Notes under the pieces: model-generated
The model's database searches: none
What the model was told of the DNA's origin: nothing
Seen by the model: only the letters and a program-made list of their open reading frames with translations
In this document: positions 1 to 8,383 of the stretch, piece after piece
How positions within the stretch are numbered: position 1 is the first letter of the stretch
Layout of the letters: each line of letters opens with the position of its first letter
Assembly (NCBI GenBank): GCA_016185145.1
Contig: JACPOB010000006.1
Coordinates: 20,886 to 84,885 of the forward strand
Source of the DNA: Rhodospirillales bacterium
GTDB lineage: Bacteria > Pseudomonadota > Alphaproteobacteria > Reyranellales > Reyranellaceae
Direction of reading: 5' to 3'
Length of the DNA: 64,000 nt
Made by a program: the position numbers and the translations under genes

Positions 1-27
1 GCGCGCTGGAAGCGCGCGGTCCGGAAG
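1..27. repeat. Family A palindromic repeat, right half (copy A1)
   Basis: The window opens inside a REP-like element. An inner hairpin arm (GCGCGCTGGAAGCGCGC) is followed by the conserved outer arm CGCGGTCCGGAAG. The left half lies outside the window. The outer arm matches the other family A copies at 1306, 7185, 13696, 17856, 36738, 42512 and 44362. Confidence 0.8.
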
Positions 28-38
28 AGAAGAGAGAG

Positions 39-758
39 TCAGGTATCCAAAATCGGCGCAAACCCGCCGTAGATCATGCGCTTGCCGTCGAACGGCATGG
101 CGTTCTGGGCGGGCTGCATGCGCTCGTCGGCCATCACCTTCTTCCAGCCCTCGTCGCGCGCCTGCTTGCTGGGCCACTCGACCCAGCTGTAGACGATGTT
201 CTCGTCGGCCGTGGCCTTCACCGCGCCCTTGTAGTCGGTGACCTTGCCGTCGGGCACGTCGTCGCCCCACGCCTCGACGACGCGGATCGCGCCATGGTCC
301 TTGAAGACCTGGGCCGCTTTCTGCGCCATCGCGCGATAGGCCTCCTTCTTGTCGTTCGGCACCGGCACGAGGTAGCCGTCGACGTAACCCGGCTTCGTCC
401 TGGCACCGTCGTCGATCAGGGTGGCGAAGCCGCCATAGATCATGCGCTTGCCGTCGAACGGCATGCCGGCGCCGATCTCCTTCATGCGCGGATCGCTCAT
501 GATCTTCTGCGTCGCCGCCGCGTGGGCGTCCTTGCTGGGGAACTCCATCCACGAAAAGACGACGACTTCGTCGGGCTTCGCCTTCACCGCGCCCTTGAAG
601 TCGGTGACCTTGCCGTCCGGCACGTCGTCGCCCCAGGCCTCGACCATGCGGGTGGCGCCGAACTCCTTGAACAACGGCGCCGCATCGGCGGCATGTTTGC
701 GATAGGCTTCCTTGTTCGCTGCAGGCACGGCGGCGACAAATCCGGCAACGTAGGTCAT
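39..758 (-). CDS. Tandem-duplicated DUF1428 (YbaA-like) protein
   Basis: The 239-residue protein is two copies of a DUF1428 domain in one chain, residues about 2-113 and 122-237. Each copy carries the block EAWGDDVPDGKVTD and ends with MPFDGKRMIYGGFA. Family members such as E. coli YbaA are normally a single domain of about 117 residues, a small ferredoxin-like alpha/beta fold of unknown function. The protein has no signal peptide, so it should be cytoplasmic. It is transcribed divergently from a MarR-type regulator across an 84-bp gap with a palindrome, so it is probably that regulator's target. The fusion could form an intramolecular pseudo-dimer (inference). Confidence 0.85.
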   Translation of the reverse strand: MTYVAGFVAAVPAANKEAYRKHAADAAPLFKEFGATRMVEAWGDDVPDGKVTDFKGAVKAKPDEVVVFSWMEFPSKDAHAAATQKIMSDPRMKEIGAGMPFDGKRMIYGGFATLIDDGARTKPGYVDGYLVPVPNDKKEAYRAMAQKAAQVFKDHGAIRVVEAWGDDVPDGKVTDYKGAVKATADENIVYSWVEWPSKQARDEGWKKVMADERMQPAQNAMPFDGKRMIYGGFAPILDT

Positions 759-811
759 TGCTCACTCCCGACTCTGTTGTAGGTGCAAGGAAGGCCGGTC
801 TTTGGCCTTGA

Positions 812-840
812 CGTATTGGGTTGATATCAACGTAAATACG
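812..840. promoter_or_regulatory. Candidate MarR operator between DUF1428 gene and marR-like gene
   Basis: A perfect 12-bp palindrome GTTGATATCAAC at 820-831 is flanked by the outer inverted pair CGTATT (812-817) and AATACG (835-840). It lies just before the MarR start codon, and TTGACG at 808-813 may be a -35 element. MarR proteins typically bind palindromes of this size and AT-rich centre. Binding itself is inferred. Confidence 0.55.
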
Positions 841-842
841 GC

Positions 843-1304
843 ATGTCAAAGCCCGCCCCTGTGACATCGGCCGGCGTCCCCTTCGCGACGACGGTGCATG
901 TCCGCGACCATTGCCTGTGCTTCGCCGCCCAGCGCGCCGCGCGCGCGCTGGCCCGCCGCTTCGACGAGGCGCTGCGCCCTGCCGGCCTGACCAGCGGGCA
1001 GTTCTCGCTCCTGATGTCGCTCAATCAGCCGCGGCCGCCGTCGATCGGCGCCGTCGCCAGCTTGCTCGCCATGGACCGCACCACGCTGACGGCGAATCTC
1101 AAGCCGCTCGAGCGGCGCGGGCTGGTGGCGACGGCGATCGCCCCCGACGACCGGCGCGGCCGACTGGTCCTGCTCACCGAGGCAGGAAGGACCGTGCTGC
1201 GTTCGGCCCTGCCGATCTGGCGGCGCACGCACCGGGAGATCGACCGGCTCCTGCCGCCGTCGGATGGCAGGACCGTGCGAAGCAGCCTGCGCGCGCTGTC
1301 ATAG
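843..1304 (+). CDS. MarR family transcriptional regulator
   Basis: A 153-residue winged-helix regulator. The recognition region is about residues 60-85 (SIGAVASLLAMDRTTLTANL), and the wing carries the family hallmark DDRRGR followed by LVLLTEAG. The N-terminal helix includes CLCFAAQRAARALARRFDEAL, with cysteines that could make it redox- or ligand-responsive (inference). Length is normal for MarR. It is divergent from the DUF1428 gene, shares a palindromic intergenic region with it and probably represses both. The ATG at 843 was chosen as the first start after the operator. Confidence 0.88.
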   Translation: MSKPAPVTSAGVPFATTVHVRDHCLCFAAQRAARALARRFDEALRPAGLTSGQFSLLMSLNQPRPPSIGAVASLLAMDRTTLTANLKPLERRGLVATAIAPDDRRGRLVLLTEAGRTVLRSALPIWRRTHREIDRLLPPSDGRTVRSSLRALS

Positions 1305-1305
1305 T

Positions 1306-1373
1306 CTTCCGGACCGCGAGCCTCCGGCTCGCTCATAAGTCGTGAGCGCGCGGGGACGCGCGCGGTCCGGAAG
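1306..1373. repeat. Family A palindromic repeat (copy A2, mixed arms)
   Basis: Outer stem CTTCCGGACCGCG / CGCGGTCCGGAAG. The left inner hairpin is GCGAGCCTCCGGCTCGC; the right is of the other type, GCGCGCGGGGACGCGCGC. It begins 1 nt after the MarR stop codon and could also act as a transcription terminator between the convergent genes on either side. Confidence 0.85.
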
Positions 1374-1385
1374 AGCATGAGCCCC

Positions 1386-1697
1386 TTACGAAACCAGGAC
1401 GTACCAGCCTTCGACGCGCGAGGTCTCGCCGCCCGCCCCGGCCTTGACGCGGATCTTCTTGCCCATCACGTCGACCGAAGTGCCGACGCTGACCTTGATG
1501 GTGCGCTTGGCGCCGTCGACCTCGACGATCATGGCATTGCCGGGATCGGAGCCGCTGCCCGAGCCGTTGTGGAGGCGGTAGATGCTGGGCTTGTCGCGCG
1601 CATCGAAGACCGTCTGCCAGTGGATGCGGTCGGCGCTGATGTGCCCGACCGGCACCTGGATGCCGACGCCATCGGCCGGCAAAGCTCGGCTCGCCAT
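1386..1697 (-). CDS. Hypothetical protein downstream of TPR gene
   Basis: A 103-residue protein I do not recognise. The ATG at 1697 lies 13 nt after the TPR gene's stop and is preceded by a GAGGGGG ribosome site, so the two are probably co-transcribed. It has no signal peptide or membrane segment. The C-terminal half (DGAKRTIKVSVGTSVDVMGKKIRVKAG) is lysine- and valine-rich and looks like a small beta-barrel, SH3- or OB-like (inference). A longer upstream start is possible but would overlap the TPR gene and has atypical composition. Confidence 0.6.
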   Translation of the reverse strand: MASRALPADGVGIQVPVGHISADRIHWQTVFDARDKPSIYRLHNGSGSGSDPGNAMIVEVDGAKRTIKVSVGTSVDVMGKKIRVKAGAGGETSRVEGWYVLVS

Positions 1698-1710
1698 CTC
1701 TTTCGCCCCC

Positions 1711-4257
1711 TCAGCGTATGCCGTAGCCGGCGAATTCGTCGGCGATGCCCGGCTGCTGGGCGCGCGCCGCTTCGATGTCGGAGGCACCTGCCCGGCTGTT
1801 GCCGCTCTTGGTCGTCGCCATGCCGCGCCCATAGAGCGCGCGCGCACGCCTGGCGTCGAGCTTGAGCGAGGCGTTGAACTCGGCCGTCGCCTTCGCATAG
1901 TCGCCCTGCCTCAGGTAGATGATGCCGAGATTGTCGTGGGCGTAGGCATCGTTGGGCTGCAGCTTCAGCGCCTCGTTGCAGTCGGCGATCGCCTTGGCAT
2001 AGTCCTGGCCCAGCATGGCGCGTGACAGGCAACGGTTGTTGTAGGCGGCGGTGATCCTGGGATCGAGCTTCAGCACCTCGTCGTAGTCGGCGATCGCCTT
2101 GTCGTACCGGCGCAGGCCGAAATGGGCGACGCCGCGATTGAGATAGAAGATGGCCTCGCGCGGCCTCAGCTTGATCGCCAGGTCGAGATCCGACACCGCC
2201 TTGGCGTACTCGCCGAGCGAATTGTAGAGCACGGCCTGGTTGCCGTAGACGCGCGCATTCTTGGGATCGAGCTTGATCGCCTGGCCGTAGTCGCCGATGG
2301 CGCGGTCGGCCTCGCCCTGGAAGGCCAGGATCTGTGCGCGATAGAAGTGGGCGGTCGCGCTGGTCGGCGCGAGCTTGATCGCCTCGTCGATGTCGGCCAT
2401 GGCGCGCGCGTACTCGCGCTTCAGGGCATAGGCGAAGGCGCGGTGGATGTAGGCGTTGATGTTGTCGGGGCTGAGCTGCAGCGCCGAGTCGAAATCGGCC
2501 AGCGCCTGGTCGATCTTGTCGACGTAGGTCAGCGCCATGCCGCGGTTGATGAAGGCGATCGGATCCTTCGGATCGATCTTGATCGCCTCGGTGTAGTCGG
2601 CGATCGCGTGCTGGAAGTCGTCGACCGCGTGATAGGCCGTGCCGCGCTCGAAGTATACGAAGGCCAGGCCGGGCGCGAGCTTGATCGCCTCGTCGAGATC
2701 GCTCACCGCCTGTTTGAGGTCGCCTTTCTTCAGGTTCGCCGCACCGCGTCCCAGGTAGGCCCGCGGCTCCTTGGGATTGATCCGCATGGTCATGTTGAAG
2801 TCGTTGAGCGCGCCCTCGTAGTCCTGCTTGTCGATCAGCGCCATGCCGCGCTGATAGTAGGCGTGGCCCACCTGGTCGGCCGTCTTGGCGAGCTCAGGGT
2901 CCTTGCCGCGCTCGGCCTGGTTGACGAGGCGCAGGAGGTCCGAGGTCTGCACGCCCTGGCGGATCGCCTCGCTGAAGTCGGCGAGTGCGGCGTCGGTTTC
3001 GCCGCGCTGGCGCAGGGTGATGCCGCGGTTGATCAGCGCGTTCACCTCCTTCGGATTGAGCTCCAGCGCCTTGGTGAAGTCGTTGATCGCCGCCTCGTAC
3101 TGCCCCTTCTTGGTGTAGTAGAGGATGCCGCGGTTGACATAGGGCGTCGGATCCTTGGGCGTGAGCTTGATCGCCTCGCTGTAGTCCTCCAGCGCCTTGT
3201 CGGATTCACCGATGCGATGATAGGCGATGCCGCGCTGAAGATGGGCGAAGGCCTGTCCCGGCGACAGCCGGATCGACTCGCTGAAGTCGGCGATCGCCTT
3301 GTGCAGCTCGTCCTTGGCCAGGTAGGCGGCGCCGCGGCCGACATAGCCCGAGGCGTCGAGGGGATTGAGGCGGATGGTCTCGCTGAAATCGGCGATGGCC
3401 TTGTCGTACTGGAGCTTGTCGTAGTAGGCGAGCCCGCGCTGGAAGTGGATGAAGGCCGCCTGCAGTGCGAGGTTGTTCTGATCCCGGTGCTGCGTCGAGA
3501 GCTGCCTGGTGATGGCGTCGGGGACCAGGCCCTGTCGGATCGGCTCGATCTTGGGCGGCAGGCACTTGATGCCGTCGGTGAAGTCGGTGATCGCCCTGTC
3601 GATGTCGCCCTTGCGCTTGTAGACGATGCCGCGGTTGGCCCAGGCGGAGACCTCGCACGGCTTGATCTTGAGCGCCGCCGTCAGGTCGGCGATGGCGCCC
3701 TCGTTGTTGTCCTTCCGCAGATAGAGCACGACGCCGCGGTTGATCAGCGGATAGGTCTCGCGCGGCGCCAGACGGATGGCATCGCTGTAGTCCAGGATGG
3801 CGCGGTCGGCCTCGCCGATCGTCTGATAGATCACGCCGCGCTGGGTGTAGTAGTAGGGATTCGTCGGCGAGCCGAGGATCAGCTCGTTGTAGAGGCGGAT
3901 CGCAGACTTGTAGTCGTCCTTCGACCGCACGTCGCTGCCCGGCCCGCTTTCCGACAGTCCGCGGTTGAGATAGGCGAGCGCCAGGTCGCCGGGGGCGAGC
4001 TTGCCGTCCTTGATCGCCTCCGTGCATGCCGCAACCTTCGTCGGCGCATTCGCTCCGGTGAGCCCCTTGCAGACATCGAAGGGTTTCGGCTCGGCCGTCT
4101 TGGCTTGCGGTTGGGCTTGCGGTTGGGTCTGCGGCTGCGCCGGTTTCTGTTGGCCGACTGCGGGCATGGACGCGCACACGCCAACCCAACCGATGGCGCC
4201 GGCGCAAGCAACCGCCCGCGCGACCCTTCCCAAGCAACCCCGCATCGCCTTCCTCAC
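1711..4257 (-). CDS. Secreted tetratricopeptide-repeat protein
   Basis: An 848-residue protein made almost wholly of about 18-20 consecutive 34-residue TPR units with the usual pattern (A-Y-x-N-R-G, then D-x-A-I-A-D-x-x-x-A-I-x-L-x-P). A signal peptide occupies about residues 1-35 (hydrophobic AIGWVGVCAS, then MPAVGQQ), followed by a Pro/Gln-rich linker to about residue 56 and a two-cysteine segment (DVCKGL...VAACTEAI). It is probably exported to the periplasm as a protein-protein interaction scaffold; the partner is unknown. It is divergent from the Bug receptor gene at 4428. Many repeats are near-identical, so copy number may vary between strains. Confidence 0.85.
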   Translation of the reverse strand: MRKAMRGCLGRVARAVACAGAIGWVGVCASMPAVGQQKPAQPQTQPQAQPQAKTAEPKPFDVCKGLTGANAPTKVAACTEAIKDGKLAPGDLALAYLNRGLSESGPGSDVRSKDDYKSAIRLYNELILGSPTNPYYYTQRGVIYQTIGEADRAILDYSDAIRLAPRETYPLINRGVVLYLRKDNNEGAIADLTAALKIKPCEVSAWANRGIVYKRKGDIDRAITDFTDGIKCLPPKIEPIRQGLVPDAITRQLSTQHRDQNNLALQAAFIHFQRGLAYYDKLQYDKAIADFSETIRLNPLDASGYVGRGAAYLAKDELHKAIADFSESIRLSPGQAFAHLQRGIAYHRIGESDKALEDYSEAIKLTPKDPTPYVNRGILYYTKKGQYEAAINDFTKALELNPKEVNALINRGITLRQRGETDAALADFSEAIRQGVQTSDLLRLVNQAERGKDPELAKTADQVGHAYYQRGMALIDKQDYEGALNDFNMTMRINPKEPRAYLGRGAANLKKGDLKQAVSDLDEAIKLAPGLAFVYFERGTAYHAVDDFQHAIADYTEAIKIDPKDPIAFINRGMALTYVDKIDQALADFDSALQLSPDNINAYIHRAFAYALKREYARAMADIDEAIKLAPTSATAHFYRAQILAFQGEADRAIGDYGQAIKLDPKNARVYGNQAVLYNSLGEYAKAVSDLDLAIKLRPREAIFYLNRGVAHFGLRRYDKAIADYDEVLKLDPRITAAYNNRCLSRAMLGQDYAKAIADCNEALKLQPNDAYAHDNLGIIYLRQGDYAKATAEFNASLKLDARRARALYGRGMATTKSGNSRAGASDIEAARAQQPGIADEFAGYGIR

Positions 4258-4427
4258 ACCTGCCCCGCGTGCCGGCTCCCACAGCCGTTCCGCAGTACGG
4301 CGTCAAAGTGACAAGATTTTTCGGCTTTTCAAGCGACGCGAAGGCGCAAAGCGCCGATTTCGGTGAAAGCCGTCGACGGTGCGAACGCGGTTTGGCACCT
4401 TCACACGGCCTATAGGGAGGAAACAAA

Positions 4428-5417
4428 GTGAAGAGTGCAAAGAGTCGTGTAAGCCGGCGTGCCGTGCTTGCCGGATTGGGCGGCGCGCTGGCGGCGCCTG
4501 CCGTCGTGTCGGCCCAGGGGGCCTATCCCAACAAGACGGTACGCTACATCAATCCGTTCCCGGCCGGCGGTGCAACCGACACGCTGTCCCGCATCTTCTG
4601 CGCCAAGATGTCGGAGCTCAGCGGCCAGCAATGGGTCGTCGAGAACAAGGGCGGCTCGGGCGGCAATGTCGGCGTGGATGCGTTGGCCCAGTCGCCGGCC
4701 GATGGGTACACGCTGGGGCTGGGCGGCATCGCCAGCCACGCGATCGCTCCCAGCCTGTACGCCAAGTTGCCCTTCAAGGTGCCGGACGACTTCACGTTCG
4801 TGTCGACGATCTGGCAGCTGCCCAACATGCTGGTCGTCAACCTCGACCTGCCGGCGAAGAGCGTGGCGGAGCTGATCGCGCTCCTCAAGGCGAACCCGGG
4901 CAAGTATTCCTATGCCTCGGCCGGCAACGGCACGACGCTGCATCTGTCGGGCGAGCTGTTCAAGGTGATGGCCAAGGTCGACATGATGCACGTGCCCTAT
5001 CGCGGCGCAGCGCCGGCGATGCAGGACCTGCTGGCCGGCCAGGTCAACATGATCTTCGACAACATTCCCGGCGCGCTTGCCCAGTTGCGCGCGGGCAAGG
5101 TGCGTGCCCTTGGCGTCACGTCGAAGGAACGCACCCCGGTGGTGCCCGACGTGCCGGCGATCTCCGAGACCCTGCCGGGCTTCGACATCAATTCGTGGAC
5201 CACCCTCACCGGACCGGCCAAGCTGCCGCCCGACATCGTGGCGCGGCTGTCGGAGCTGTCGAAGAAGGCCCTCGAGAGCGAAGACATCAAGGCCAAGTTC
5301 ATCGACCTCGCCGCGACGGCGATCTGGCGCTCGCCCGCCGATACGCTGGCCTATCGCAACTCGGAGGAAGCGCGGCTCGCGCCGATCATCAAGGCGTCGG
5401 GCGCGCGGGTCGATTAG
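4428..5417 (+). CDS. Bug-family (TctC-like) periplasmic solute-binding protein
   Basis: A 329-residue tripartite-tricarboxylate-type receptor. The N-terminus has a Tat-like signal (SRRAVLAG, then AAPAVVSAQG). Family signatures include YPNKTVRYINPFPAGGATD, the VENKGGSGGN loop, and DGYTLGLG. Such proteins bind small carboxylates in the periplasm. No TctA/TctB membrane genes adjoin it, which is common for orphan Bug proteins. GGGAGG lies just upstream of the start. The ThDP-enzyme gene follows in the same direction after 83 nt, so the ligand may be that enzyme's substrate or a precursor (inference). Confidence 0.9.
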   Translation: MKSAKSRVSRRAVLAGLGGALAAPAVVSAQGAYPNKTVRYINPFPAGGATDTLSRIFCAKMSELSGQQWVVENKGGSGGNVGVDALAQSPADGYTLGLGGIASHAIAPSLYAKLPFKVPDDFTFVSTIWQLPNMLVVNLDLPAKSVAELIALLKANPGKYSYASAGNGTTLHLSGELFKVMAKVDMMHVPYRGAAPAMQDLLAGQVNMIFDNIPGALAQLRAGKVRALGVTSKERTPVVPDVPAISETLPGFDINSWTTLTGPAKLPPDIVARLSELSKKALESEDIKAKFIDLAATAIWRSPADTLAYRNSEEARLAPIIKASGARVD

Positions 5418-5500
5418 GCGAACGCCATTACTTTCGGTTGGAGCAGGGCGAATATTTTCCGGATTTCCGCCGGCCGTGCAAAAAGAATAGGCTCGGCGGC

Positions 5501-7153
5501 ATGAACACACCGACAGCCGCCCCGCTCACCACCGCCCAAGCCGTCGTGTCGATGCTCGAAGTGAACGGCATCGACACGATCTTCTGCCTGCCCGGCGTGC
5601 AGAACGATCCGTTCTTCGACGCCCTCTACGACCGCACCAACGCCATCAAGCCGATCCATGCGCGCCACGAGCAGGCCTGCGCCTACATGGCGCTCGGCTA
5701 TGCCATGGCGACCGGATCGCCGTCGGCCTACGTCGTCGTCCCGGGCCCCGGCTTCCTCAACACCACGGCGGCGCTCTCGACGGCCTACGCGGCGAACGCG
5801 CCGGTGCTGGCGCTGACCGGCCAGATCCAGCAGGCGATGATCGGCCGCAATCTCGGCCTGCTGCACGAACTGCCCGACCAGCTCGCGATCATGCGCGGGC
5901 TCACCAAGTGGGCCGATCGCATCACCTCGCCGGCCGCCGCCCCCGGCCTGGTCAACGAAGCCTTCCGCCGCCTGCTGTCCGGGCGGCGCCGCCCGGTGGC
6001 GCTGGAATGCGCGATGGATACCTGGGCGCGCAAGGCGCCGGTCGAGCTGATCGCGGCGCCGGCGAAGGCCGACCCCTGCCCGGTCGACGAGGAAGCGGTC
6101 GAGCGCGCCGCCAAGCTCTTAGGCAGCGCGCAAAAGCCGATGATCGTGGTCGGCGGCGGCGCGCAGGATGCGGGCGAGCACATCGCGCGCATCGCGGAGA
6201 TACTCGACGCGCCCGTCATGACCGGCCGCATGGGCCAGGGCGTGATCGACGGCCGCCATCGCCTGTCGGTCACCATGCCCGCCGGCTACCTGTTCTGGGG
6301 CGAGGCCGACGTGGTCCTGGCCGTGGGCACGCGCCTGCAGCCGCAGCAGCAGAACTGGGGTCTCGACGACAAGCTGAAAGTCATCCGCGTCGACATCGAC
6401 GGCGAGGAGCTCGACCGCCAGCGCCGGCCGGAGATCGGCATCATAGGCGACGCCACGGCGACGATGAAGGCGCTGGCCGACAGGCTCGGCAAGCACGCGG
6501 CCAAGCCCAACGGCCGCGCCGAGCACGTGGCCGAGATCAAGGCCCGTGCCAACAAGACGGTGCGCGACAAGCTCGCGCCGCAGGTCGCCTACCTCGAGGC
6601 GATCCGCAAGGCGCTGCCCGAGGACGGCATCCTGGTCGATGAGTTGACGCAGATGGGCTACGTCGCGCGCCTCGCCTGGCCGACCTACAAGCCGCGCACC
6701 TTCCTGTCGACCGGCTACCAGGGCACCCTGGGCTGGGGCTACGCCACCTCGCTCGGCGTCAAGGTCGCCAGGCCCGACACGCCGGTCGTGTCGATCAACG
6801 GCGACGGCGGCTTCATGTTCACCGCCATGGAGATGGCGACGGCGGCGCAGCATGGCATCGGCGTGGTCGCCGTCGTGTTCAGCGACGGCGCCTATGGCAA
6901 TGTGAAGCGCATCCAGCAGATGTCGTTCAACAACCGCACGATCGCCAGCGACCTGCGCAATCCCGACTTCATCAAGCTGGGCGAAAGCTTCGGTCTCCAC
7001 GCCGAGCGCGTGAAATCGCCCGAGGAGCTCAGTGCCGCCATCTCGCGCGGCATCGCCCGCGGTGGGCCCATGCTGATCGACTGCCCGGTCGGCGAACTGC
7101 CCGATCCCTGGTCGATCGTGCAGGTGCCGAGGAACCGGCCTGCGAAGGCTTAG
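5501..7153 (+). CDS. Thiamine diphosphate-dependent enzyme, acetolactate synthase-like
   Basis: A 550-residue protein with the three-domain ThDP fold. The N-terminal Pyr domain has the cofactor-activating glutamate in HARHEQACAYMALGYA (Glu57), the middle domain has MIVVGGGAQDAG, and the C-terminal PP domain has the Mg-ThDP motif from GDGG at about residue 434 to an Asn about 30 residues later. The family includes acetolactate synthase, benzoylformate decarboxylase and oxalyl-CoA decarboxylase. No acetolactate-synthase regulatory subunit is nearby, so a catabolic 2-oxoacid decarboxylase or carboligase is more likely than branched-chain synthesis. The ATG at 5501 was chosen because upstream codons have non-coding character and overlap the Bug gene. 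Confidence 0.85.
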   Translation: MNTPTAAPLTTAQAVVSMLEVNGIDTIFCLPGVQNDPFFDALYDRTNAIKPIHARHEQACAYMALGYAMATGSPSAYVVVPGPGFLNTTAALSTAYAANAPVLALTGQIQQAMIGRNLGLLHELPDQLAIMRGLTKWADRITSPAAAPGLVNEAFRRLLSGRRRPVALECAMDTWARKAPVELIAAPAKADPCPVDEEAVERAAKLLGSAQKPMIVVGGGAQDAGEHIARIAEILDAPVMTGRMGQGVIDGRHRLSVTMPAGYLFWGEADVVLAVGTRLQPQQQNWGLDDKLKVIRVDIDGEELDRQRRPEIGIIGDATATMKALADRLGKHAAKPNGRAEHVAEIKARANKTVRDKLAPQVAYLEAIRKALPEDGILVDELTQMGYVARLAWPTYKPRTFLSTGYQGTLGWGYATSLGVKVARPDTPVVSINGDGGFMFTAMEMATAAQHGIGVVAVVFSDGAYGNVKRIQQMSFNNRTIASDLRNPDFIKLGESFGLHAERVKSPEELSAAISRGIARGGPMLIDCPVGELPDPWSIVQVPRNRPAKA

Positions 7154-7184
7154 CTGGGGCACCACTCGAGTGGCGCGTCATGGT

Positions 7185-7251
7185 CTTCCGGACCGCGAGC
7201 CTCCGGCTCGCTCATGATTCACGAGCGAGCCGGAGGCTCGCGGTCCGGAAG
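7185..7251. repeat. Family A palindromic repeat (copy A3)
   Basis: A symmetric copy with outer stem CTTCCGGACCGCG / CGCGGTCCGGAAG and inner hairpins GCGAGCCTCCGGCTCGC and GCGAGCCGGAGGCTCGC. It lies between two convergent genes. A second short palindrome (GGACCCGGAGGTCC) follows at about 7264-7277. Confidence 0.85.
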
Positions 7252-7288
7252 ATGAAGACTATGAGCGGACCCGGAGGTCCGGGTTCCC

Positions 7289-8383
7289 CTACCCGCCGTA
7301 GGTTTTCAGCACGTCGGGATCGGGATCGCGTCCCAGTCCCGGTCCGGTCGGCACCACGAAGCCGCCGTCGACCGGCATCACCAGCTCGCCATAGAGGCTG
7401 GCTTCGAGATCCAGATGGTAGCGCTCGATCATGCCGCCCGGCCCGCCATGCGCGGCCAGCAGGTGAAGCGTGGCGAGGAAGCCCGGTCCGAAATACGGCG
7501 AGTGCGGCATCAGAGTGACCCCCGCGGCGTCGGCGAGGTTGGCGACCTTCAGGAACTCCGTCACGCCGCCCACCTTGGTGACGCTGGGCTGGGCATAGTC
7601 GACGGCGCCGGCGGCGAACATGTCGCGGAACTGGAACGAGGTGCAGTTGTTCTCGCCCGCCGCCATCGGCACGCCCGTGCCTTCGCGCAGGCGGGCGATG
7701 GCGGCGAAGTCCTCGGGCGGGAAGATCGGCTCCTCCAGCCAGTGCAGGTCGTACTGGCGCAGCTTCAGGGTCATGTGCCGTGCCTGCTCGGGCGTCCACG
7801 GGCAGTTGGTGTCGACCATGATGGCGACGTCGTTGCCCGCCGCCAGCCGCGCCGCCTTGACCTCGGGCTCCTCGGTCTCGTGCAGCTTGATGTGGCGATA
7901 GCCCTGCTCGACGGCCTGTCTGGTGCGCGCCGCGACCTTCTCGGGATCGCGGTACTTCAGCAGGCTGGCATAGGCCGGCAGCCTGTCGCGGCCCGCGCCG
8001 CCCAGCAGCCGATGCAGCGGCAGGCCAGCCGCCTTGCCGGCGATGTCCCACAGCGCGATGTCGAGTCCAGACAGCGCGAAGATCGTGATGCCGTAGCGGC
8101 CGAACAGGTGCAGCTTCTGCTGCAGGTCGTAGGAGAGCCTGGCGATGTCGCGCGCGTCCTGGCCGATCGCGATGGGCGCGATCATGTTGTGCACGGCGGC
8201 GCGCACGGCATCGGTGCAGGCGTAGCAGAAGGCTTCGCCCCAGCCGACGATGCCGCTGTCGGTCTCGACCCGCACCAGCAGGATGTTGTTGGTCGTCCAG
8301 GTGCGCAGGCCTTCACCCTTGTGACTGCCGCCGAAAGTGTACGGCACCTTCACCGAATGCGTGTCGATACGCGCGATCTTCAC
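7289..8383 (-). CDS. Mandelate racemase/muconate lactonizing enzyme family protein
   Basis: A 364-residue enolase-superfamily enzyme, probably an acid-sugar dehydratase or racemase. An N-terminal capping domain precedes a TIM barrel with metal ligands in IMVDTN (Asp191), WLEEP (Glu217) and AAGENN (Glu244). Candidate acid/base residues are Lys166 (HIKLH), Lys270 (SVTKVGG) and His294 (LMPHSPYFGPG). The substrate cannot be read from sequence. The start is GTG at 8383, with GGGGAGG upstream and a 4-nt overlap (GTGA) with the CYTH gene stop. An in-frame upstream extension would lie inside the CYTH gene and was rejected. Confidence 0.88.
   Translation of the reverse strand: MKIARIDTHSVKVPYTFGGSHKGEGLRTWTTNNILLVRVETDSGIVGWGEAFCYACTDAVRAAVHNMIAPIAIGQDARDIARLSYDLQQKLHLFGRYGITIFALSGLDIALWDIAGKAAGLPLHRLLGGAGRDRLPAYASLLKYRDPEKVAARTRQAVEQGYRHIKLHETEEPEVKAARLAAGNDVAIMVDTNCPWTPEQARHMTLKLRQYDLHWLEEPIFPPEDFAAIARLREGTGVPMAAGENNCTSFQFRDMFAAGAVDYAQPSVTKVGGVTEFLKVANLADAAGVTLMPHSPYFGPGFLATLHLLAAHGGPGGMIERYHLDLEASLYGELVMPVDGGFVVPTGPGLGRDPDPDVLKTYGG

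Noticed and set aside
2122..4311. 729-codon plus-strand frame opposite the TPR gene
   Set aside because: It is the mirror of TPR repeats, with monotonous Leu/Val/Arg/Asp composition; the minus strand has a signal peptide and perfect TPR motifs.
7264..7277. GGACCCGGAGGTCC palindrome as a regulatory site
   Set aside because: It is short, GC-only and lies after the stops of two convergent genes, where a terminator-like hairpin or repeat debris is more likely.
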